Positions 1 through 9,214 of a stretch of DNA of 64,000 nt are shown in pieces. The translations under genes were made by a program, and so were the position numbers. Each line of letters begins with the position of its first letter. Positions within the stretch are counted from its first letter, which is position 1. Where the stretch lies: the NCBI RefSeq assembly GCF_036347135.1, contig NZ_CP108938.1, positions 3,720,001-3,784,000 on the forward strand. Direction: 5' to 3'. The notes below the pieces were generated by a model. It saw only the letters and a program-made list of their open reading frames with translations, was not told the origin of the DNA and searched no databases. The DNA comes from Streptomyces sp. NBC_00775 (lineage in GTDB: Bacteria > Actinomycetota > Actinomycetes > Streptomycetales > Streptomycetaceae).

Positions 1-286
1 GGTAGCGCCCGGGGCCGCCGAGGAACCGGTGGTCGGTGACGCCCAGCTCCTTCATGGCGGCGCTCAGCTCACCGGTCCGGTACGGGCCGAGCCCGCCCTC
101 GCGGTGGGGCTCCAGATGCGCGAGCTCGGGCGGGATGACCTCGCCCTCCTCGCCGAGGGTGCAGGTCACCAGCGTCACATGGGCGCCCTCGGCCGCGTAC
201 TTGGCCATGGTCGCGCCGTTGTTGATCGACTCGTCGTCCGGGTGCGCGTGCACCAGGAGCAGACGCCGGTCGGGCAGTTCCGTCAT
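1..286 (-). CDS. mshB: MshB, mycothiol biosynthesis deacetylase (3' part cut by window edge)
   Basis: The first 95 residues of a GlcNAc-PI de-N-acetylase family protein are visible; the gene runs off the left edge. It begins [20 protein letters not shown]. The HPDDE segment near residues 15-19 is the zinc-binding signature of the family, and the EEGEV/RTGE surroundings match MshB, which removes the acetyl group from GlcNAc-Ins during mycothiol synthesis in the cytosol. Translation starts at ATG 286. A 64-residue membrane protein lies upstream on the same strand, 24 bases away. The related Mca amidase is the alternative, but MshB fits the N-terminus better. Confidence 0.85.
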   Translation of the reverse strand, partial: MTELPDRRLLLVHAHPDDESINNGATMAKYAAEGAHVTLVTCTLGEEGEVIPPELAHLEPHREGGLGPYRTGELSAAMKELGVTDHRFLGGPGRY

Positions 287-310
287 GGAACCACCCTACG
301 AGGCCGCCGC

Positions 311-505
311 TCAGAACTTGATGCTGCCGATCATCCCCGCGATGTTGGTGGTCAGCTCGCTGATGGTGGGAGCGACCGTCGAGGAGGCGAGATAGAAGCC
401 CAGCAGGACACACACGACCGCGTGACCGCCCTTCAGTCCTGACTTCTTGACCAGGAGAAAGACGATGATCGCCAGCAGCACCACCGCCGAAATCGAGAGT
501 GCCAC
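311..505 (-). CDS. Small two-helix membrane protein, 64 aa
   Basis: Short hydrophobic protein of unknown function. Residues 3-20 form one predicted membrane helix ending in VKKSG. Residues 29-47 form a second. The C-terminus is short and ends GSIKF. The gene lies just upstream of mshB on the same strand and may be co-transcribed with it. It starts at ATG 505 with a purine-rich AGGTGAG upstream. I recognise it as the kind of small conserved membrane protein common in Streptomyces but cannot assign a role. Confidence 0.7.
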   Translation of the reverse strand: MALSISAVVLLAIIVFLLVKKSGLKGGHAVVCVLLGFYLASSTVAPTISELTTNIAGMIGSIKF

Positions 506-691
506 GGCGGCTCACCTCCAAAGGTCCCAGGGACTCGGGGTCCGGTATGGGGGGTTGGACACGGGTCGGTAAATCCATACAACAGCCAGCAGGTTGATAC
601 CCACACAGCGCTAGTGATCATAACTATCCGTACGCGCGCATCGATCGGCGCACGGCCGCACAAGGGGGCGCATGGCCAATATGGTCGGGGC

Positions 692-2821
692 ATGACGACC
701 GAGCCCCTCTCCTTCCCGCGCCGGTACGCCCGCACGCAGCGGTTCACCTCCGGCGCGCCGCGTGCGTTCACCGTGTCTCCCGACGGTTCCCGAGTCGTGT
801 TCCTGCGGTCCGGCTCCGGTACGGACCGCGCCCATCAGCTGTGGGTTCTCGATGTGGCTCAGGGCGCGGAGCGTGTCGCGGCCGACCCGGCGGCGCTGCT
901 CGGCGGCGCCACCGAGCATCTGCCACCGGAGGAGCGGGCGCGCCGCGAGCGCAGCCGCGAGGGCGGTGCCGGGATCGTCGGCTACGCCACCGACACGGCG
1001 GTCGAGTTGGCCTCTTTCGCCTTGTCAGGGCGGCTTTTCACGGCGGAGCTGCGGGCCGGCACGGCACGTGAACTCCGCGTCCCTGGACCGGTGATCGACC
1101 CGCGCCCCGCGCCCGACGGACGGCTCGTCGCGTACGTCGCCGGGGGCGCCCTGCGGGTCGTCGGCGCCGAGGGCGGGGACGACCGGGCGCTCGCGGAGCC
1201 GGAGCCCGCGGCGGATCCGGCGTCGGTTTCCTATGGATTGGCTGAGTTCATCGCGGCCGAGGAGATGGGGCGTTCACGCGGCTTCTGGTGGTCGCCGGAG
1301 AGCGACCGGCTGCTCGTCGCGCGGGTCGACGACACGCCCGTACAGCGTTGGTGGATCTCCGACCCGGCGCGTCCGGAGAGCGATCCGCAGCGGGTCGCGT
1401 ACCCGGTGGCGGGCAGCGCCAACGCGGACGTACGGCTCTTCGTCATCACCCTCGACGGGGTGCGCACGGAGGTCGTGTGGGACCGCGCGCGCTACCCGTA
1501 CCTGGCGCATGTGCACTGGTCAGCGGCGGGTGCGCCGCTGATCCTGGTGCAGGCGCGGGACCAGCGCAGCCAGCTGTTCCTGGCGGTGAACCCGGACACC
1601 GGGGCGACCCGGATGGTGCACGCGGACGAAGATCCACAATGGCTGGATCTTTTCGCTGGTGTGCCGTGCTGGAGCCCGGGCGGGCAGCTTGTGCGGATCG
1701 CCGACGAGGGCGGCGCCCGGGTGCTTGCCTTCGGTGAACGTCCGCTGACGGGACCGCAGTTGCATGTGCGCGCGGTGCTCGATGTCTCGGACGACGATGT
1801 GCTGATCGCGGCGTCGGCCGGCGAGGCCGCGGCGACCCCGGAGACCGGCGAGGTGCATGTGTACCGCGTCAACGAGCTCGGCATGGAGCGCGTCTCGCAC
1901 GAGCCCGGCGTGCACTCGGCGGTGCGCGCCGGGGGCGTGACCGTGCTCGTCTCGTCGGTGCTCGACCGGCCGGGCGCCCAGGTGCAGGTGCTGCGGGAGG
2001 GGAAGCAGGTGGCGACCGTACCGTCGTACGCCGAACATCCCGGTTTGTCCCCGCGCGTGACGCTCACGCAGGGGGGCGCACGGAAAATCCCATGCGCCGT
2101 GCTTATGCCTACTGACTACGACGGCGACAATCCCCTACCGGTCCTCATGGACCCCTACGGCGGTCCGCACGGCCCCCGGGTGCTGGCCGCGCACAACGCG
2201 CACCTCACCTCGCAGTGGTTCGCCGACCAGGGCTTCGCGGTGATCGTCGCCGACGGACGGGGCACCCCCGGCCGCTCCCCCGCCTGGGAGAAGGCGGTCC
2301 GCGACGACTTCACGCTCTCCCTCGACGACCAGGTCGACGCGCTGCACGGCCTCGCCGGGACCTTCCCGCTGGACCTCTCCCGGGTGGCGATCCGCGGCTG
2401 GTCCTACGGCGGCTGGCTCGCGGGACTCGCCGTGCTGCGCCGCCCCGACGTCTTCCACGCGGGCATCGCGGGCGCCCCGGTCGCGGACTGGCGGCTGTAC
2501 GACACCCACTACACGGAGCGGTACCTCGGTGACCCGGCGGCGGCCCCGGCGACGTACGCGAAGAGTTCACTGATCACCGACGACGGGCTCTCCGCGCCCG
2601 CCGAGCCGCACCGGCCGCTGATGATCGTGCACGGCCTCGCCGACGACAACGTGGTGGTGGCGCACGCCCTGCGGCTCTCCTCGGCGCTGCTGGCCGCGGG
2701 CCGCCCGCACGAGGTGCTGCCGTTGTCCGGTGTCACCCACATGACCCCGCAGGAGCAGGTCGCCGAGAACCTGCTGCTGCTCCAGGTGGACTTCCTGAAG
2801 CGGTCGCTGGGACTGGCGTAG
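692..2821 (+). CDS. S9 family peptidase, dipeptidyl-peptidase IV-like, 709 aa
   Basis: Serine peptidase with an N-terminal beta-propeller region (roughly residues 1-450) and a C-terminal alpha/beta hydrolase. The triad is visible: Ser571 in GWSYGGW, an Asp in LADDNV (about 651-652) and His683 in GVTHM. The propeller contains AAEEMGR, matching the paired Glu that DPP-IV enzymes use to bind the substrate N-terminus, so removal of N-terminal dipeptides from proline-containing peptides is likely. No signal peptide is seen, so it is probably cytoplasmic. ATG 692 is preceded by GGGG at 687-690; an in-frame start at 614 lacks a good site. It sits next to peptide importers, which fits peptide recycling. 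Confidence 0.85.
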   Translation: MTTEPLSFPRRYARTQRFTSGAPRAFTVSPDGSRVVFLRSGSGTDRAHQLWVLDVAQGAERVAADPAALLGGATEHLPPEERARRERSREGGAGIVGYATDTAVELASFALSGRLFTAELRAGTARELRVPGPVIDPRPAPDGRLVAYVAGGALRVVGAEGGDDRALAEPEPAADPASVSYGLAEFIAAEEMGRSRGFWWSPESDRLLVARVDDTPVQRWWISDPARPESDPQRVAYPVAGSANADVRLFVITLDGVRTEVVWDRARYPYLAHVHWSAAGAPLILVQARDQRSQLFLAVNPDTGATRMVHADEDPQWLDLFAGVPCWSPGGQLVRIADEGGARVLAFGERPLTGPQLHVRAVLDVSDDDVLIAASAGEAAATPETGEVHVYRVNELGMERVSHEPGVHSAVRAGGVTVLVSSVLDRPGAQVQVLREGKQVATVPSYAEHPGLSPRVTLTQGGARKIPCAVLMPTDYDGDNPLPVLMDPYGGPHGPRVLAAHNAHLTSQWFADQGFAVIVADGRGTPGRSPAWEKAVRDDFTLSLDDQVDALHGLAGTFPLDLSRVAIRGWSYGGWLAGLAVLRRPDVFHAGIAGAPVADWRLYDTHYTERYLGDPAAAPATYAKSSLITDDGLSAPAEPHRPLMIVHGLADDNVVVAHALRLSSALLAAGRPHEVLPLSGVTHMTPQEQVAENLLLLQVDFLKRSLGLA

Positions 2822-2831
2822 CCGGAACAGC

Positions 2832-2867
2832 AACGGACCGGGGCGACATGGCGCGCCCCGGTCCGTT
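2832..2867 (+). terminator. Terminator of the S9 peptidase gene
   Basis: Perfect 14-bp inverted repeat (2832-2845 with 2854-2867, arms AACGGACCGGGGCG and complement) with an 8-base loop, 11 bases after the peptidase stop. It separates this gene from the convergent transporter operon. Confidence 0.75.
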
Positions 2868-2974
2868 TACGGCACCCGCACGGCCGTACGTTGTTCAGAC
2901 TGACGCGTCCGTATATCGAGATCGGGTCGGCTAAGTTGCCTGCGTGTTAACGCGGTTGGTGCACATTTGTACGG

Positions 2975-4036
2975 CTATTTCACCCCGTCAGCATGATCGT
3001 CTGGTGGCTCCTCCGGCGGTACCACCCGCTTCTCCTCCGCGAAGTGACAGGCCGAGTCGTGCGCGGCCGGGCCCTCGGTGAGCCGGAACTCCGCGGGCAC
3101 CGCGAGCAGCGGCACCTCCAGCGTGCACCGCTCCTGCGCCTTCCAGCAGCGGGTGCGGAAGCGGCATCCGGAGGGGATGTTCGCCGGAGAGGGCACATCG
3201 CCGGCGAGGATGATCCGCTCCCGGTGCTCCCTGGCCTCCGGGTCGGGCACGGGCACGGCGGAGAGCAGCGCCTGGGTGTAGGGGTGCGTCGGGTGGTCGT
3301 AGATCTCGGCGTCCTTGCCGGTCTCCACGATCCGCCCGAGGTACATCACGCCGACCCGGTCGGAGATGTGCCGCACGATCGACAGGTCGTGCGCGATGAA
3401 GACGTAACTCAGGTCGAACTCGTCCTGGAGCCGGTCCAGCAGGTTGATCACCTGGGCCTGCACGGAGACGTCGAGCGCGGAGACCGGCTCGTCGGCGACG
3501 ATGATCTCGGGGCGCAGCGCCAGCCCGCGCGCGATGCCGATGCGCTGGCGCTGGCCGCCGGAGAACTGGTGCGGGTAGCGGTTGATGTACTCCGGGTTGA
3601 GCCCGACCACGTCGAGCAGGTCCTGGACCTTTTGCCGGCGGTCGCCCTTGGGCGCGACCTCGGGATGGATCTCGTACGGCTCCCCGATGATGTCGCCGAC
3701 GGTCATGCGCGGGTTGAGCGAGGTGTACGGGTCCTGGAAGACCATCTGGATGTTGCGGCGTACGGCCTTGAGGGCCTTGGCGGAGAGCCGGGCGATGTCC
3801 TCGCCCCTGTACTTGATCGTCCCGTCGGTCGGCTTCTCCAGGTTGACCAGCATCTTGGCGACCGTGGACTTGCCGCAGCCGGACTCGCCGACGATGCTGA
3901 GGGTCTCACCGCGGTCGAGGTGGAAGTCGACGCCGTCGACGGCCTTGACCGCGCCGATCTGCTTCTTGAAGAGGATGCCCTGGGTGAGGGGGTAGTGCTT
4001 GACCAGGCCGCTGACCTCGAGAATCGTCTCAGACAT
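2975..4036 (-). CDS. Oligopeptide ABC transporter ATPase, OppF/DppF type, 353 aa
   Basis: Nucleotide-binding subunit powering peptide uptake. Visible motifs are Walker [10 protein letters not shown], the Q-loop in FQDPY, the ABC signature FSGGQRQR and Walker B IIVADEP followed by SALD. The C-terminal oligopeptide/dipeptide extension includes the cysteine-containing [14 protein letters not shown] segment, which in this family can bind an Fe-S cluster. ATG 4036 is chosen because GGGGGAGA precedes it; a longer frame to 4093 is only read-through of the neighbour's C-terminal coding region. It overlaps the upstream OppD gene by 8 bases, so translation is probably coupled. It is the last gene of the operon. 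Confidence 0.9.
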   Translation of the reverse strand: MSETILEVSGLVKHYPLTQGILFKKQIGAVKAVDGVDFHLDRGETLSIVGESGCGKSTVAKMLVNLEKPTDGTIKYRGEDIARLSAKALKAVRRNIQMVFQDPYTSLNPRMTVGDIIGEPYEIHPEVAPKGDRRQKVQDLLDVVGLNPEYINRYPHQFSGGQRQRIGIARGLALRPEIIVADEPVSALDVSVQAQVINLLDRLQDEFDLSYVFIAHDLSIVRHISDRVGVMYLGRIVETGKDAEIYDHPTHPYTQALLSAVPVPDPEAREHRERIILAGDVPSPANIPSGCRFRTRCWKAQERCTLEVPLLAVPAEFRLTEGPAAHDSACHFAEEKRVVPPEEPPDDHADGVK

Positions 4037-5078
4037 CGGACTCTCCCCCGGCGTTCGCGCCCCCGTCGCCGGCGCCCCGGCCGCTCGCGGCATCGAGCGT
4101 CTCCCTCCAGAAGAAGCAGGCGCTCCTGCGGACCCCTTCCGGACCGTCCACCTCCGCGAGCGGCGGCACCTCGCTCCGGCAGATGTCCTGGGCCATCGGG
4201 CAGCGCGGGTTGAAGGCGCAGCCCGGCGGGATGTGCATCAGGTTCGGCGGCAGACCCTTGATCGCGTAGAGCTCCTTGCCCTTCTGGTCGAGCCGCGGGA
4301 TCGACTCCAGGAGCCCCTTCGTATAGGGGTGCGCCGGGGCTTTGTAGATGTCGTGGACCGGCGCCGACTCGATGATCCGGCCCGCGTACATCACCGCGAT
4401 GTGGTCGGCGACGTCCGCGACCACGCCGAGGTCGTGGGTGATGAGGATGAGCCCCATGTGGAGCTCGCGCTGCAGCTCGGCGAGGAGGTCCATGACCTGG
4501 GCCTGGACGGTGACGTCGAGCGCGGTGGTCGGTTCGTCGGCGATGATCAGCGCGGGTTCGAGCGCCAGCGCCATGGCGATCATGATGCGCTGGCGCATGC
4601 CGCCGGAGAACTGGTGCGGATAGTCGCGCACCCGGTCGGCGGCGGCCGGGATCCGTACCCGCTCCATCAGCTCGATCGCCTTGGCCCGGGCGGCCTTCCT
4701 CGACATCCCGCGGTGCACGGTGAACATCTCGCCGAGCTGGTCGCCGACGCTGAGCACGGGGTTCAGGGAGGAGAGCGCGTCCTGGAAGATCATCGCCATC
4801 TCGGCGCCGCGCACCTTGCGCCGCTCGTCCTCCTTGAGCTTCAGCAGGTCCTTGCCCTGGAAGAGGATCTCGCCGCCGGTGATCCTGCCGGGCGGCATGT
4901 CGAGGATGCCCATCACGGCCTGCGCGGTCACCGACTTGCCGGAGCCGGACTCGCCGAGCACGGCGAGCGTCTCGCCCTCGTCCACGCTGTAGTTGACGCC
5001 GTTGACGGCCTTGGCGACCCCGTCCCTGGTTCGGAACTCCACGTGCAGATCGCGCACTTCGAGCAGCACCGCGGTCAC
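4029..5078 (-). CDS. Oligopeptide ABC transporter ATPase, OppD/DppD type, 349 aa
   Basis: Second nucleotide-binding subunit. It carries Walker [19 protein letters not shown], signature FSGGMRQR and Walker B LIIADEP followed by TTALD. The cysteine-bearing C-terminal extension ([14 protein letters not shown]) is typical of OppD. The start is GTG 5078, which overlaps the upstream permease stop as GTGA (stop 5075-5077). The stop overlaps the OppF start by 8 bases. An apparent long frame reaching back to 5906 is the wrong frame of the permease gene, not a fusion. Confidence 0.9.
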   Translation of the reverse strand: MTAVLLEVRDLHVEFRTRDGVAKAVNGVNYSVDEGETLAVLGESGSGKSVTAQAVMGILDMPPGRITGGEILFQGKDLLKLKEDERRKVRGAEMAMIFQDALSSLNPVLSVGDQLGEMFTVHRGMSRKAARAKAIELMERVRIPAAADRVRDYPHQFSGGMRQRIMIAMALALEPALIIADEPTTALDVTVQAQVMDLLAELQRELHMGLILITHDLGVVADVADHIAVMYAGRIIESAPVHDIYKAPAHPYTKGLLESIPRLDQKGKELYAIKGLPPNLMHIPPGCAFNPRCPMAQDICRSEVPPLAEVDGPEGVRRSACFFWRETLDAASGRGAGDGGANAGGESDV

Positions 5079-6136
5079 CTCAGCTTCGGGTCGAGGGCGT
5101 CGCGCACCGCGTCGCCGAGCATGATGAACGCCAGGACGGTGATCGCGAGGGCGCCGGCGGGCCACAGCAGCATGTGCGGGGCCTGCCGAATGTAGGCGGA
5201 CGCCGAGGAGATGTCGATGCCCCAGCTGACCGTCGGCGGCTTCAGGCCGACGCCGAGGTACGAGAGGGTCGCCTCCAGCGAGATGTACGTGCCGAGCGCG
5301 ATGGTGGCGACGACGATGACCGGCGCGACGGCGTTGGGCGTGATGTGCCGCAGCATCAGCCGGGAGTTGGAGGCGCCGAGGGCGCGGGCGGCCTGGACGT
5401 AGTCGTTGTGCTTGGTGGTGATGACGGCGCCGCGCGCGATGCGGGAGATCTGCGGCCAGCCGAGCAGCACCATGAACCCGATGACCGGCCAGATCGTATT
5501 GCTGGTCACCACGGAGAGGAGGACCAGACCGCCGAGGACCACGGGGATCGCGAAGAAGATGTCGGTGATGCGGGACAGGAACGAGTCCCCCAGCCCGCCG
5601 AAGAACCCGGCGAGCATGCCGAGCACCGAGCCGAGGATCGCGACACCGAGGGTGGCGCAGACGCCGACGCTGATCGAGACGCGGGTCCCGTACACCGTCC
5701 GCGTGTAGACGTCGCAGCCCTGGCCGTCGAAGCCGAAGGGGTGTCCGGGCTGCGAGCCCTCCTGGGCCTTGGCCAGGTCGCACTTGAGCGGGTTCCCGGA
5801 GGCGATCAGGGAAGGCCAGAGGGAGATGACGACCAGGAAGAGGATGACGAGCCCGGAGAGGATGAAGACGGGGTTGCGCCGCAGGTCGCGCCAGGCGTCG
5901 GACCACAGGCTCCTGGGCTTCTCCCGCGGACCCGTGCCTTCCGGTCCGCCGGGGGTCTTCTCCAGGGTCTCCGCCTCGCTGGTTCCGAGGTCCATGGTGC
6001 CCCCAAAGCCGGTCGGCGCGATGGCGAGGTCGTCCGGAGGAGGCCCCACCGGCCTCTCGGGCACCCCAGGACCACGGGATCCCGATCCCCCAGGCCCCCC
6101 AGGCCCGTCCGGCTCGTACGGCGGCTGCTCAGGCAT
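5075..6136 (-). CDS. Peptide ABC transporter permease, OppC/DppC type, 353 aa
   Basis: Inner-membrane permease with a long Gly/Pro-rich cytoplasmic N-terminus (residues 1-75) before the first membrane helix (LSGLVILFLVVISLWPSL). The BPD transport domain includes the EAA loop (ARALGASNSRLMLRHITPNA) that docks the ATPases. ATG 6136 overlaps the OppB stop (6129-6131) by 8 bases. The N-terminal extension is longer than in E. coli OppC but common in actinobacteria. Confidence 0.88.
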   Translation of the reverse strand: MPEQPPYEPDGPGGPGGSGSRGPGVPERPVGPPPDDLAIAPTGFGGTMDLGTSEAETLEKTPGGPEGTGPREKPRSLWSDAWRDLRRNPVFILSGLVILFLVVISLWPSLIASGNPLKCDLAKAQEGSQPGHPFGFDGQGCDVYTRTVYGTRVSISVGVCATLGVAILGSVLGMLAGFFGGLGDSFLSRITDIFFAIPVVLGGLVLLSVVTSNTIWPVIGFMVLLGWPQISRIARGAVITTKHNDYVQAARALGASNSRLMLRHITPNAVAPVIVVATIALGTYISLEATLSYLGVGLKPPTVSWGIDISSASAYIRQAPHMLLWPAGALAITVLAFIMLGDAVRDALDPKLR

Positions 6137-7052
6137 AGCGGATCCTCGGGTCGAGTACGGCGTAGAGGAGGTCGACGAGCAGGTTGGCGACCAGGAAGAC
6201 AAGGACGAGGATGGTCACGAAGCCGACCACGGTCTGGGTGTTCTGCCGGAGGATCCCCTGGTAGAGCTGGAAACCGACGCCGTGGATGTTGAAGATCCGC
6301 TCGGTGACGATCGCGCCGCCCATCAGCGCGCCGATGTCGGTGCCGATGAAGGTGACGACGGGGATCAGCGAATTGCGCAGCAGATGCTTGGTGGTCACCC
6401 GGCGCCGGGGCAGGCCCTTGGCGATGGCGGTACGGACGTAGTCGGACCGTCTGTTCTCCGCGATGGAGGTCCGGGTCAGCCGGGTCACGTAGGCGAGGGA
6501 GACCGAGGCCAGCACCAGGCCCGGCACGATCAGTTCGCCGAAGGTGGCATCCCCGGAGACCGAGGGTTCGATCCAGTGCCATTTGACGCCGAGCACCAGC
6601 TGGAGCAGCAGACCGGTGACGAAGATCGGCACCGAGATGACGACCAGGGTGAGCAGCAGCACGCCCGTGTCGACCGGCCGGCCGCGGCGCAGCCCGGTGA
6701 TGACGCCCAGCGTGATCCCGATGACGATCTCGAAGAGGATCGCGACGATCGTCAGCCGGATGGTGATCGGGAAGGCGGAGGCCATCAGCTCGGTGACCGG
6801 CTGCCCGTTGAAGGCGGTGCCGAAGTCGCCGGTGAAGATGTGGCCCAGGTAGGTGAGGTACTGCTGCCACACGGGCTTGTCGAGGCCGAACTCCTTGCGC
6901 AGCTGGGCGGCCGTCGCGGGGTCGCACTGCTTGTCGCCGCACAGGCCCGCGATGGGGTCGCCCATGACGTTCACCATCAGGAAGATCAGCAGTGTGGCGC
7001 CGATGAAGACCGGGATCATCTGCAGCAGACGCCGGATTACGTACCGTCCCAT
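6129..7052 (-). CDS. Peptide ABC transporter permease, OppB/DppB type, 307 aa
   Basis: Starts MGRYVIRRLLQMIPVFIGAT, the standard N-terminus of OppB/DppB permeases. It continues with the periplasmic-type loop containing a CGDKQCD cysteine pair, six hydrophobic segments and an EAA loop (AIAKGLPRRRVTTKHLLRNS). ATG 7052 has GGAG upstream. It is separated from the SBP gene by 73 bases holding a large stem-loop, and overlaps the downstream permease. Confidence 0.88.
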   Translation of the reverse strand: MGRYVIRRLLQMIPVFIGATLLIFLMVNVMGDPIAGLCGDKQCDPATAAQLRKEFGLDKPVWQQYLTYLGHIFTGDFGTAFNGQPVTELMASAFPITIRLTIVAILFEIVIGITLGVITGLRRGRPVDTGVLLLTLVVISVPIFVTGLLLQLVLGVKWHWIEPSVSGDATFGELIVPGLVLASVSLAYVTRLTRTSIAENRRSDYVRTAIAKGLPRRRVTTKHLLRNSLIPVVTFIGTDIGALMGGAIVTERIFNIHGVGFQLYQGILRQNTQTVVGFVTILVLVFLVANLLVDLLYAVLDPRIRYA

Positions 7053-7072
7053 GAGGGCTCCGGAGGTAGTAC

Positions 7073-7116
7073 GGGGCGAGCGCCGGGGTTCTTCTCAGAA
7101 GAAGCGCGCTCGCCCC
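7073..7116 (-). terminator. Intercistronic stem-loop after the SBP gene
   Basis: Perfect 11-bp outer arms GGGGCGAGCGC (7073-7083) and complement (7106-7116) enclose an inner TTCTTCT/AGAAGAA stem (7089-7103). It sits between the SBP stop (7126) and the OppB start (7052). It probably causes partial termination or protects the 3' end of the SBP message, lowering permease and ATPase expression relative to SBP. Confidence 0.65.
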
Positions 7117-7125
7117 GTGGACGGT

Positions 7126-8757
7126 TCAGCTGACCTTGATCTCGTTGTAGACGGGAACGCTGAACTGGTTGAGCGCCACGTTGGAGATGTTCTCCGAGTA
7201 GCCGGCGCTGCCGTTCTGGTACCAGAGCGGGATGGCGGCCATGTTGTCCCGGACGACCCCTTCGGCCTGCTGGAAGAGCTTGATGGCCTTGGCCGTGTCG
7301 GTCTCCGCGTTCGCCTGGTCGACAAGGCTGTCGAAGTCCTTGTTGGACCACTTGCCGTCGTTGGAGGAGGCGTTCGTGTAGTAGAGCGGCTGGAGGAAGT
7401 TCTGGATCAGCGGGTAGTCCATCTGCCAGCCGGCCCGGAACGGGCCGGGCATCTTGTGCTGGCCGATCTGGTTACGGAAGTCGGCGAAGGTGCCGATCGG
7501 GTTGCCGACGCAGGCCTTGTCGTTGCCGAGCGCGTTGTTGATGGAGTTGCAGACGGCGTCGATCCACTCCTTGTGGGAGCCGGTGTCCGCGTTGTACGAG
7601 ATCTTGATCTGTCCGCCGGGCAGACCGCCGCCCTCCTCGATCAGCTTCTTGGCCTCGGTCGGGTTGTACTCGCAGGAGTCGCCGCACAGCCCGTCCTGGA
7701 AGCCGCCGTCCGTACCGAGCACCGGTGAGGTCCAGTCGGTGGCCGGGGTGCGGGTCTTCTGGAAGATCGTGTCGGTGATCTGCGCGCGGTTGATCGCCAT
7801 GGACAGGCCCTGGCGGACCTTCACCGCCCCGCTGGTGTCCCACTTCTTGTCATAGAACGGGAAAGCCAGCGTCTGGATGATGCCGGCCGGTGTATTGATG
7901 TAGCGATCACCGAGGTCGCTCTTCACGTTCTTGAGCTGAGAGGCGGGCACGTCGTCGACGAGGTCGAGGTTGCCGGCCAGCAGGTCGGTGTAGGCGGTGT
8001 TGTTGTCGGTGTAGACCTTGAGGGTCACGCCGCCGTTCTGCGCCTTGTCGTCGCCGGGGTAGCCGTCCCACTTCTTGAGGGCCATCTCCGAGCCCTTGGT
8101 GTACGAGCCGATGGTGTACGGGCCGTTGCCGACGGGCTTCTTGACCCAGGCCGCGTGGTCGTCGAAGAACGCGGTGGGCAGCGGCGCGTAGGCCACATAG
8201 CCGAGGGTGTCGGGGAACGTCGAGAACTTCTGGTTGAGCTTGACGGTGAAGGTGTTCGTGCCGGTCACCGCGAGCCCGGAGAGGGTGTCGGCGGTCTGCT
8301 GGCTGCCGTCCTCCGGGTGGACCTTGTCGTAGCCGTCGATGTACCCGAAGAAGTACGCGTTCTTCTGGTTGTTCTTCAGGCTGGCCCCGTAGTTCCACGC
8401 GTCGACGAAGGACTTCGCGGTGACGGCCTCGCCGTTGCTGAACTTCCAGCCGTCCTTGACGGTGATGGTGAAGTTCTGCGAGTCCGAGGTGTCGATCTTG
8501 TCGGCCAGCATGTTCTCGGCCGCGCCGGTCTTGGCGTCGTACCGCTTCAGACCGCGGAAGATCATGTCGAGGACCTTGCCGCCCTGCACCTCATTGGTGT
8601 TGGCCGGCTCCAGCGGGTTCTGCGGGTCGCCCCAGGAGGAAGTGAGTACCCCGGAGCCGTTGCCACCGCCGCCGCCCCCTCCGCCTCCGCAGGCGGTTGC
8701 CGCGAGGGCTACCGCCGCCGCGCATGCGGCCCATCTGGCGTGCGTGACTCCACGCAT
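7126..8757 (-). CDS. Peptide ABC transporter substrate-binding lipoprotein, 543 aa
   Basis: SBP_bac_5 family extracytoplasmic binding protein, first gene of the SBP-OppB-OppC-OppD-OppF operon. Residues 1-24 are a lipoprotein signal ending in the lipobox LAATAC, followed by nine glycines. The mature part contains conserved family segments such as KDGWKFSNGEAVTAKSFVDA and GPYTIGSY. Internal cysteines (LCGDSCEY) may form a disulfide. ATG 8757 is preceded by AGGAGG at good spacing; an in-frame TTG at 8772 overlaps that site and is rejected. The ligand cannot be told from sequence; oligo- or dipeptide is likely. Confidence 0.88.
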   Translation of the reverse strand: MRGVTHARWAACAAAVALAATACGGGGGGGGGNGSGVLTSSWGDPQNPLEPANTNEVQGGKVLDMIFRGLKRYDAKTGAAENMLADKIDTSDSQNFTITVKDGWKFSNGEAVTAKSFVDAWNYGASLKNNQKNAYFFGYIDGYDKVHPEDGSQQTADTLSGLAVTGTNTFTVKLNQKFSTFPDTLGYVAYAPLPTAFFDDHAAWVKKPVGNGPYTIGSYTKGSEMALKKWDGYPGDDKAQNGGVTLKVYTDNNTAYTDLLAGNLDLVDDVPASQLKNVKSDLGDRYINTPAGIIQTLAFPFYDKKWDTSGAVKVRQGLSMAINRAQITDTIFQKTRTPATDWTSPVLGTDGGFQDGLCGDSCEYNPTEAKKLIEEGGGLPGGQIKISYNADTGSHKEWIDAVCNSINNALGNDKACVGNPIGTFADFRNQIGQHKMPGPFRAGWQMDYPLIQNFLQPLYYTNASSNDGKWSNKDFDSLVDQANAETDTAKAIKLFQQAEGVVRDNMAAIPLWYQNGSAGYSENISNVALNQFSVPVYNEIKVS

Positions 8758-9214
8758 GGAGTGCCTCCTCAAGAGTGCGCTGTGCCTTTAGCGCCCAATA
8801 TCGGCGCATACAGGGCACATCGCACATTCACCCCACCCTTCCGGGTGGCAGACCACCCGGATGCGTCCGGACACATCCGGACGCGGTCACTCCGGATGAT
8901 CAACGCAATGGATCTTCGTCGTTCGATGCGGAACCGTTGGATTTCGTGCACCAGATGTACGCATTCCGAGACTCCGGCGTCCGCTTATCGAACTCCTTGC
9001 CCGTTTCGCGCAGTTGGTCCGATTCTGGACACGGAACGGCCACAGTGCGCTACACGCGTAGTTACGCTAAGGTCAAGTCCAAGCAAAGAAGGTAAAGAGA
9101 AACCCAAGGGGGTCGAGAATTTATTGACCTTGAATGAATTGCGTTGAAAAAGTCCGGCGTAGCCCGTAGGGAGCGCCCTGCGGAGCCCTTGACGTCCTTC
9201 GGGCCTGGAGCACC
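8758..9214. promoter_or_regulatory. 457-base divergent promoter region between two peptide transporter operons
   Basis: No gene is seen here. Two adjacent perfect stem-loops lie on the minus-operon side (8841-8860 and 8863-8884). The plus-operon side (about 9080-9160) is AT-richer than its surroundings. It must hold the promoters for both operons, but I could not fix -35/-10 hexamers with confidence. Confidence 0.5.
8841..8884. repeat. Two tandem perfect inverted repeats upstream of the SBP gene
   Basis: First: CCGGGTGG (8841-8848) with CCACCCGG (8853-8860), loop 4. Second: GCGTCCGGA (8863-8871) with TCCGGACGC (8876-8884), loop 4. Two bases separate them. They lie 84-127 bases upstream of the SBP start, so they could be a 5' leader structure or paired operator sites. 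Confidence 0.6.

Noticed and set aside
4029..5906. A continuous frame that seems to fuse a permease-like N-terminus to the OppD ATPase.
   Set aside because: The first 270 codons are an out-of-frame reading of the OppC gene. OppD starts at GTG 5078 with a GTGA overlap.
7900..8772. Gly-rich run after the lipobox in the SBP at 7126-8757 as a possible frameshift or contingency site.
   Set aside because: The run is mixed GGN codons in frame with a good signal peptide before and a normal domain after; Gly linkers are common after lipoprotein signals.
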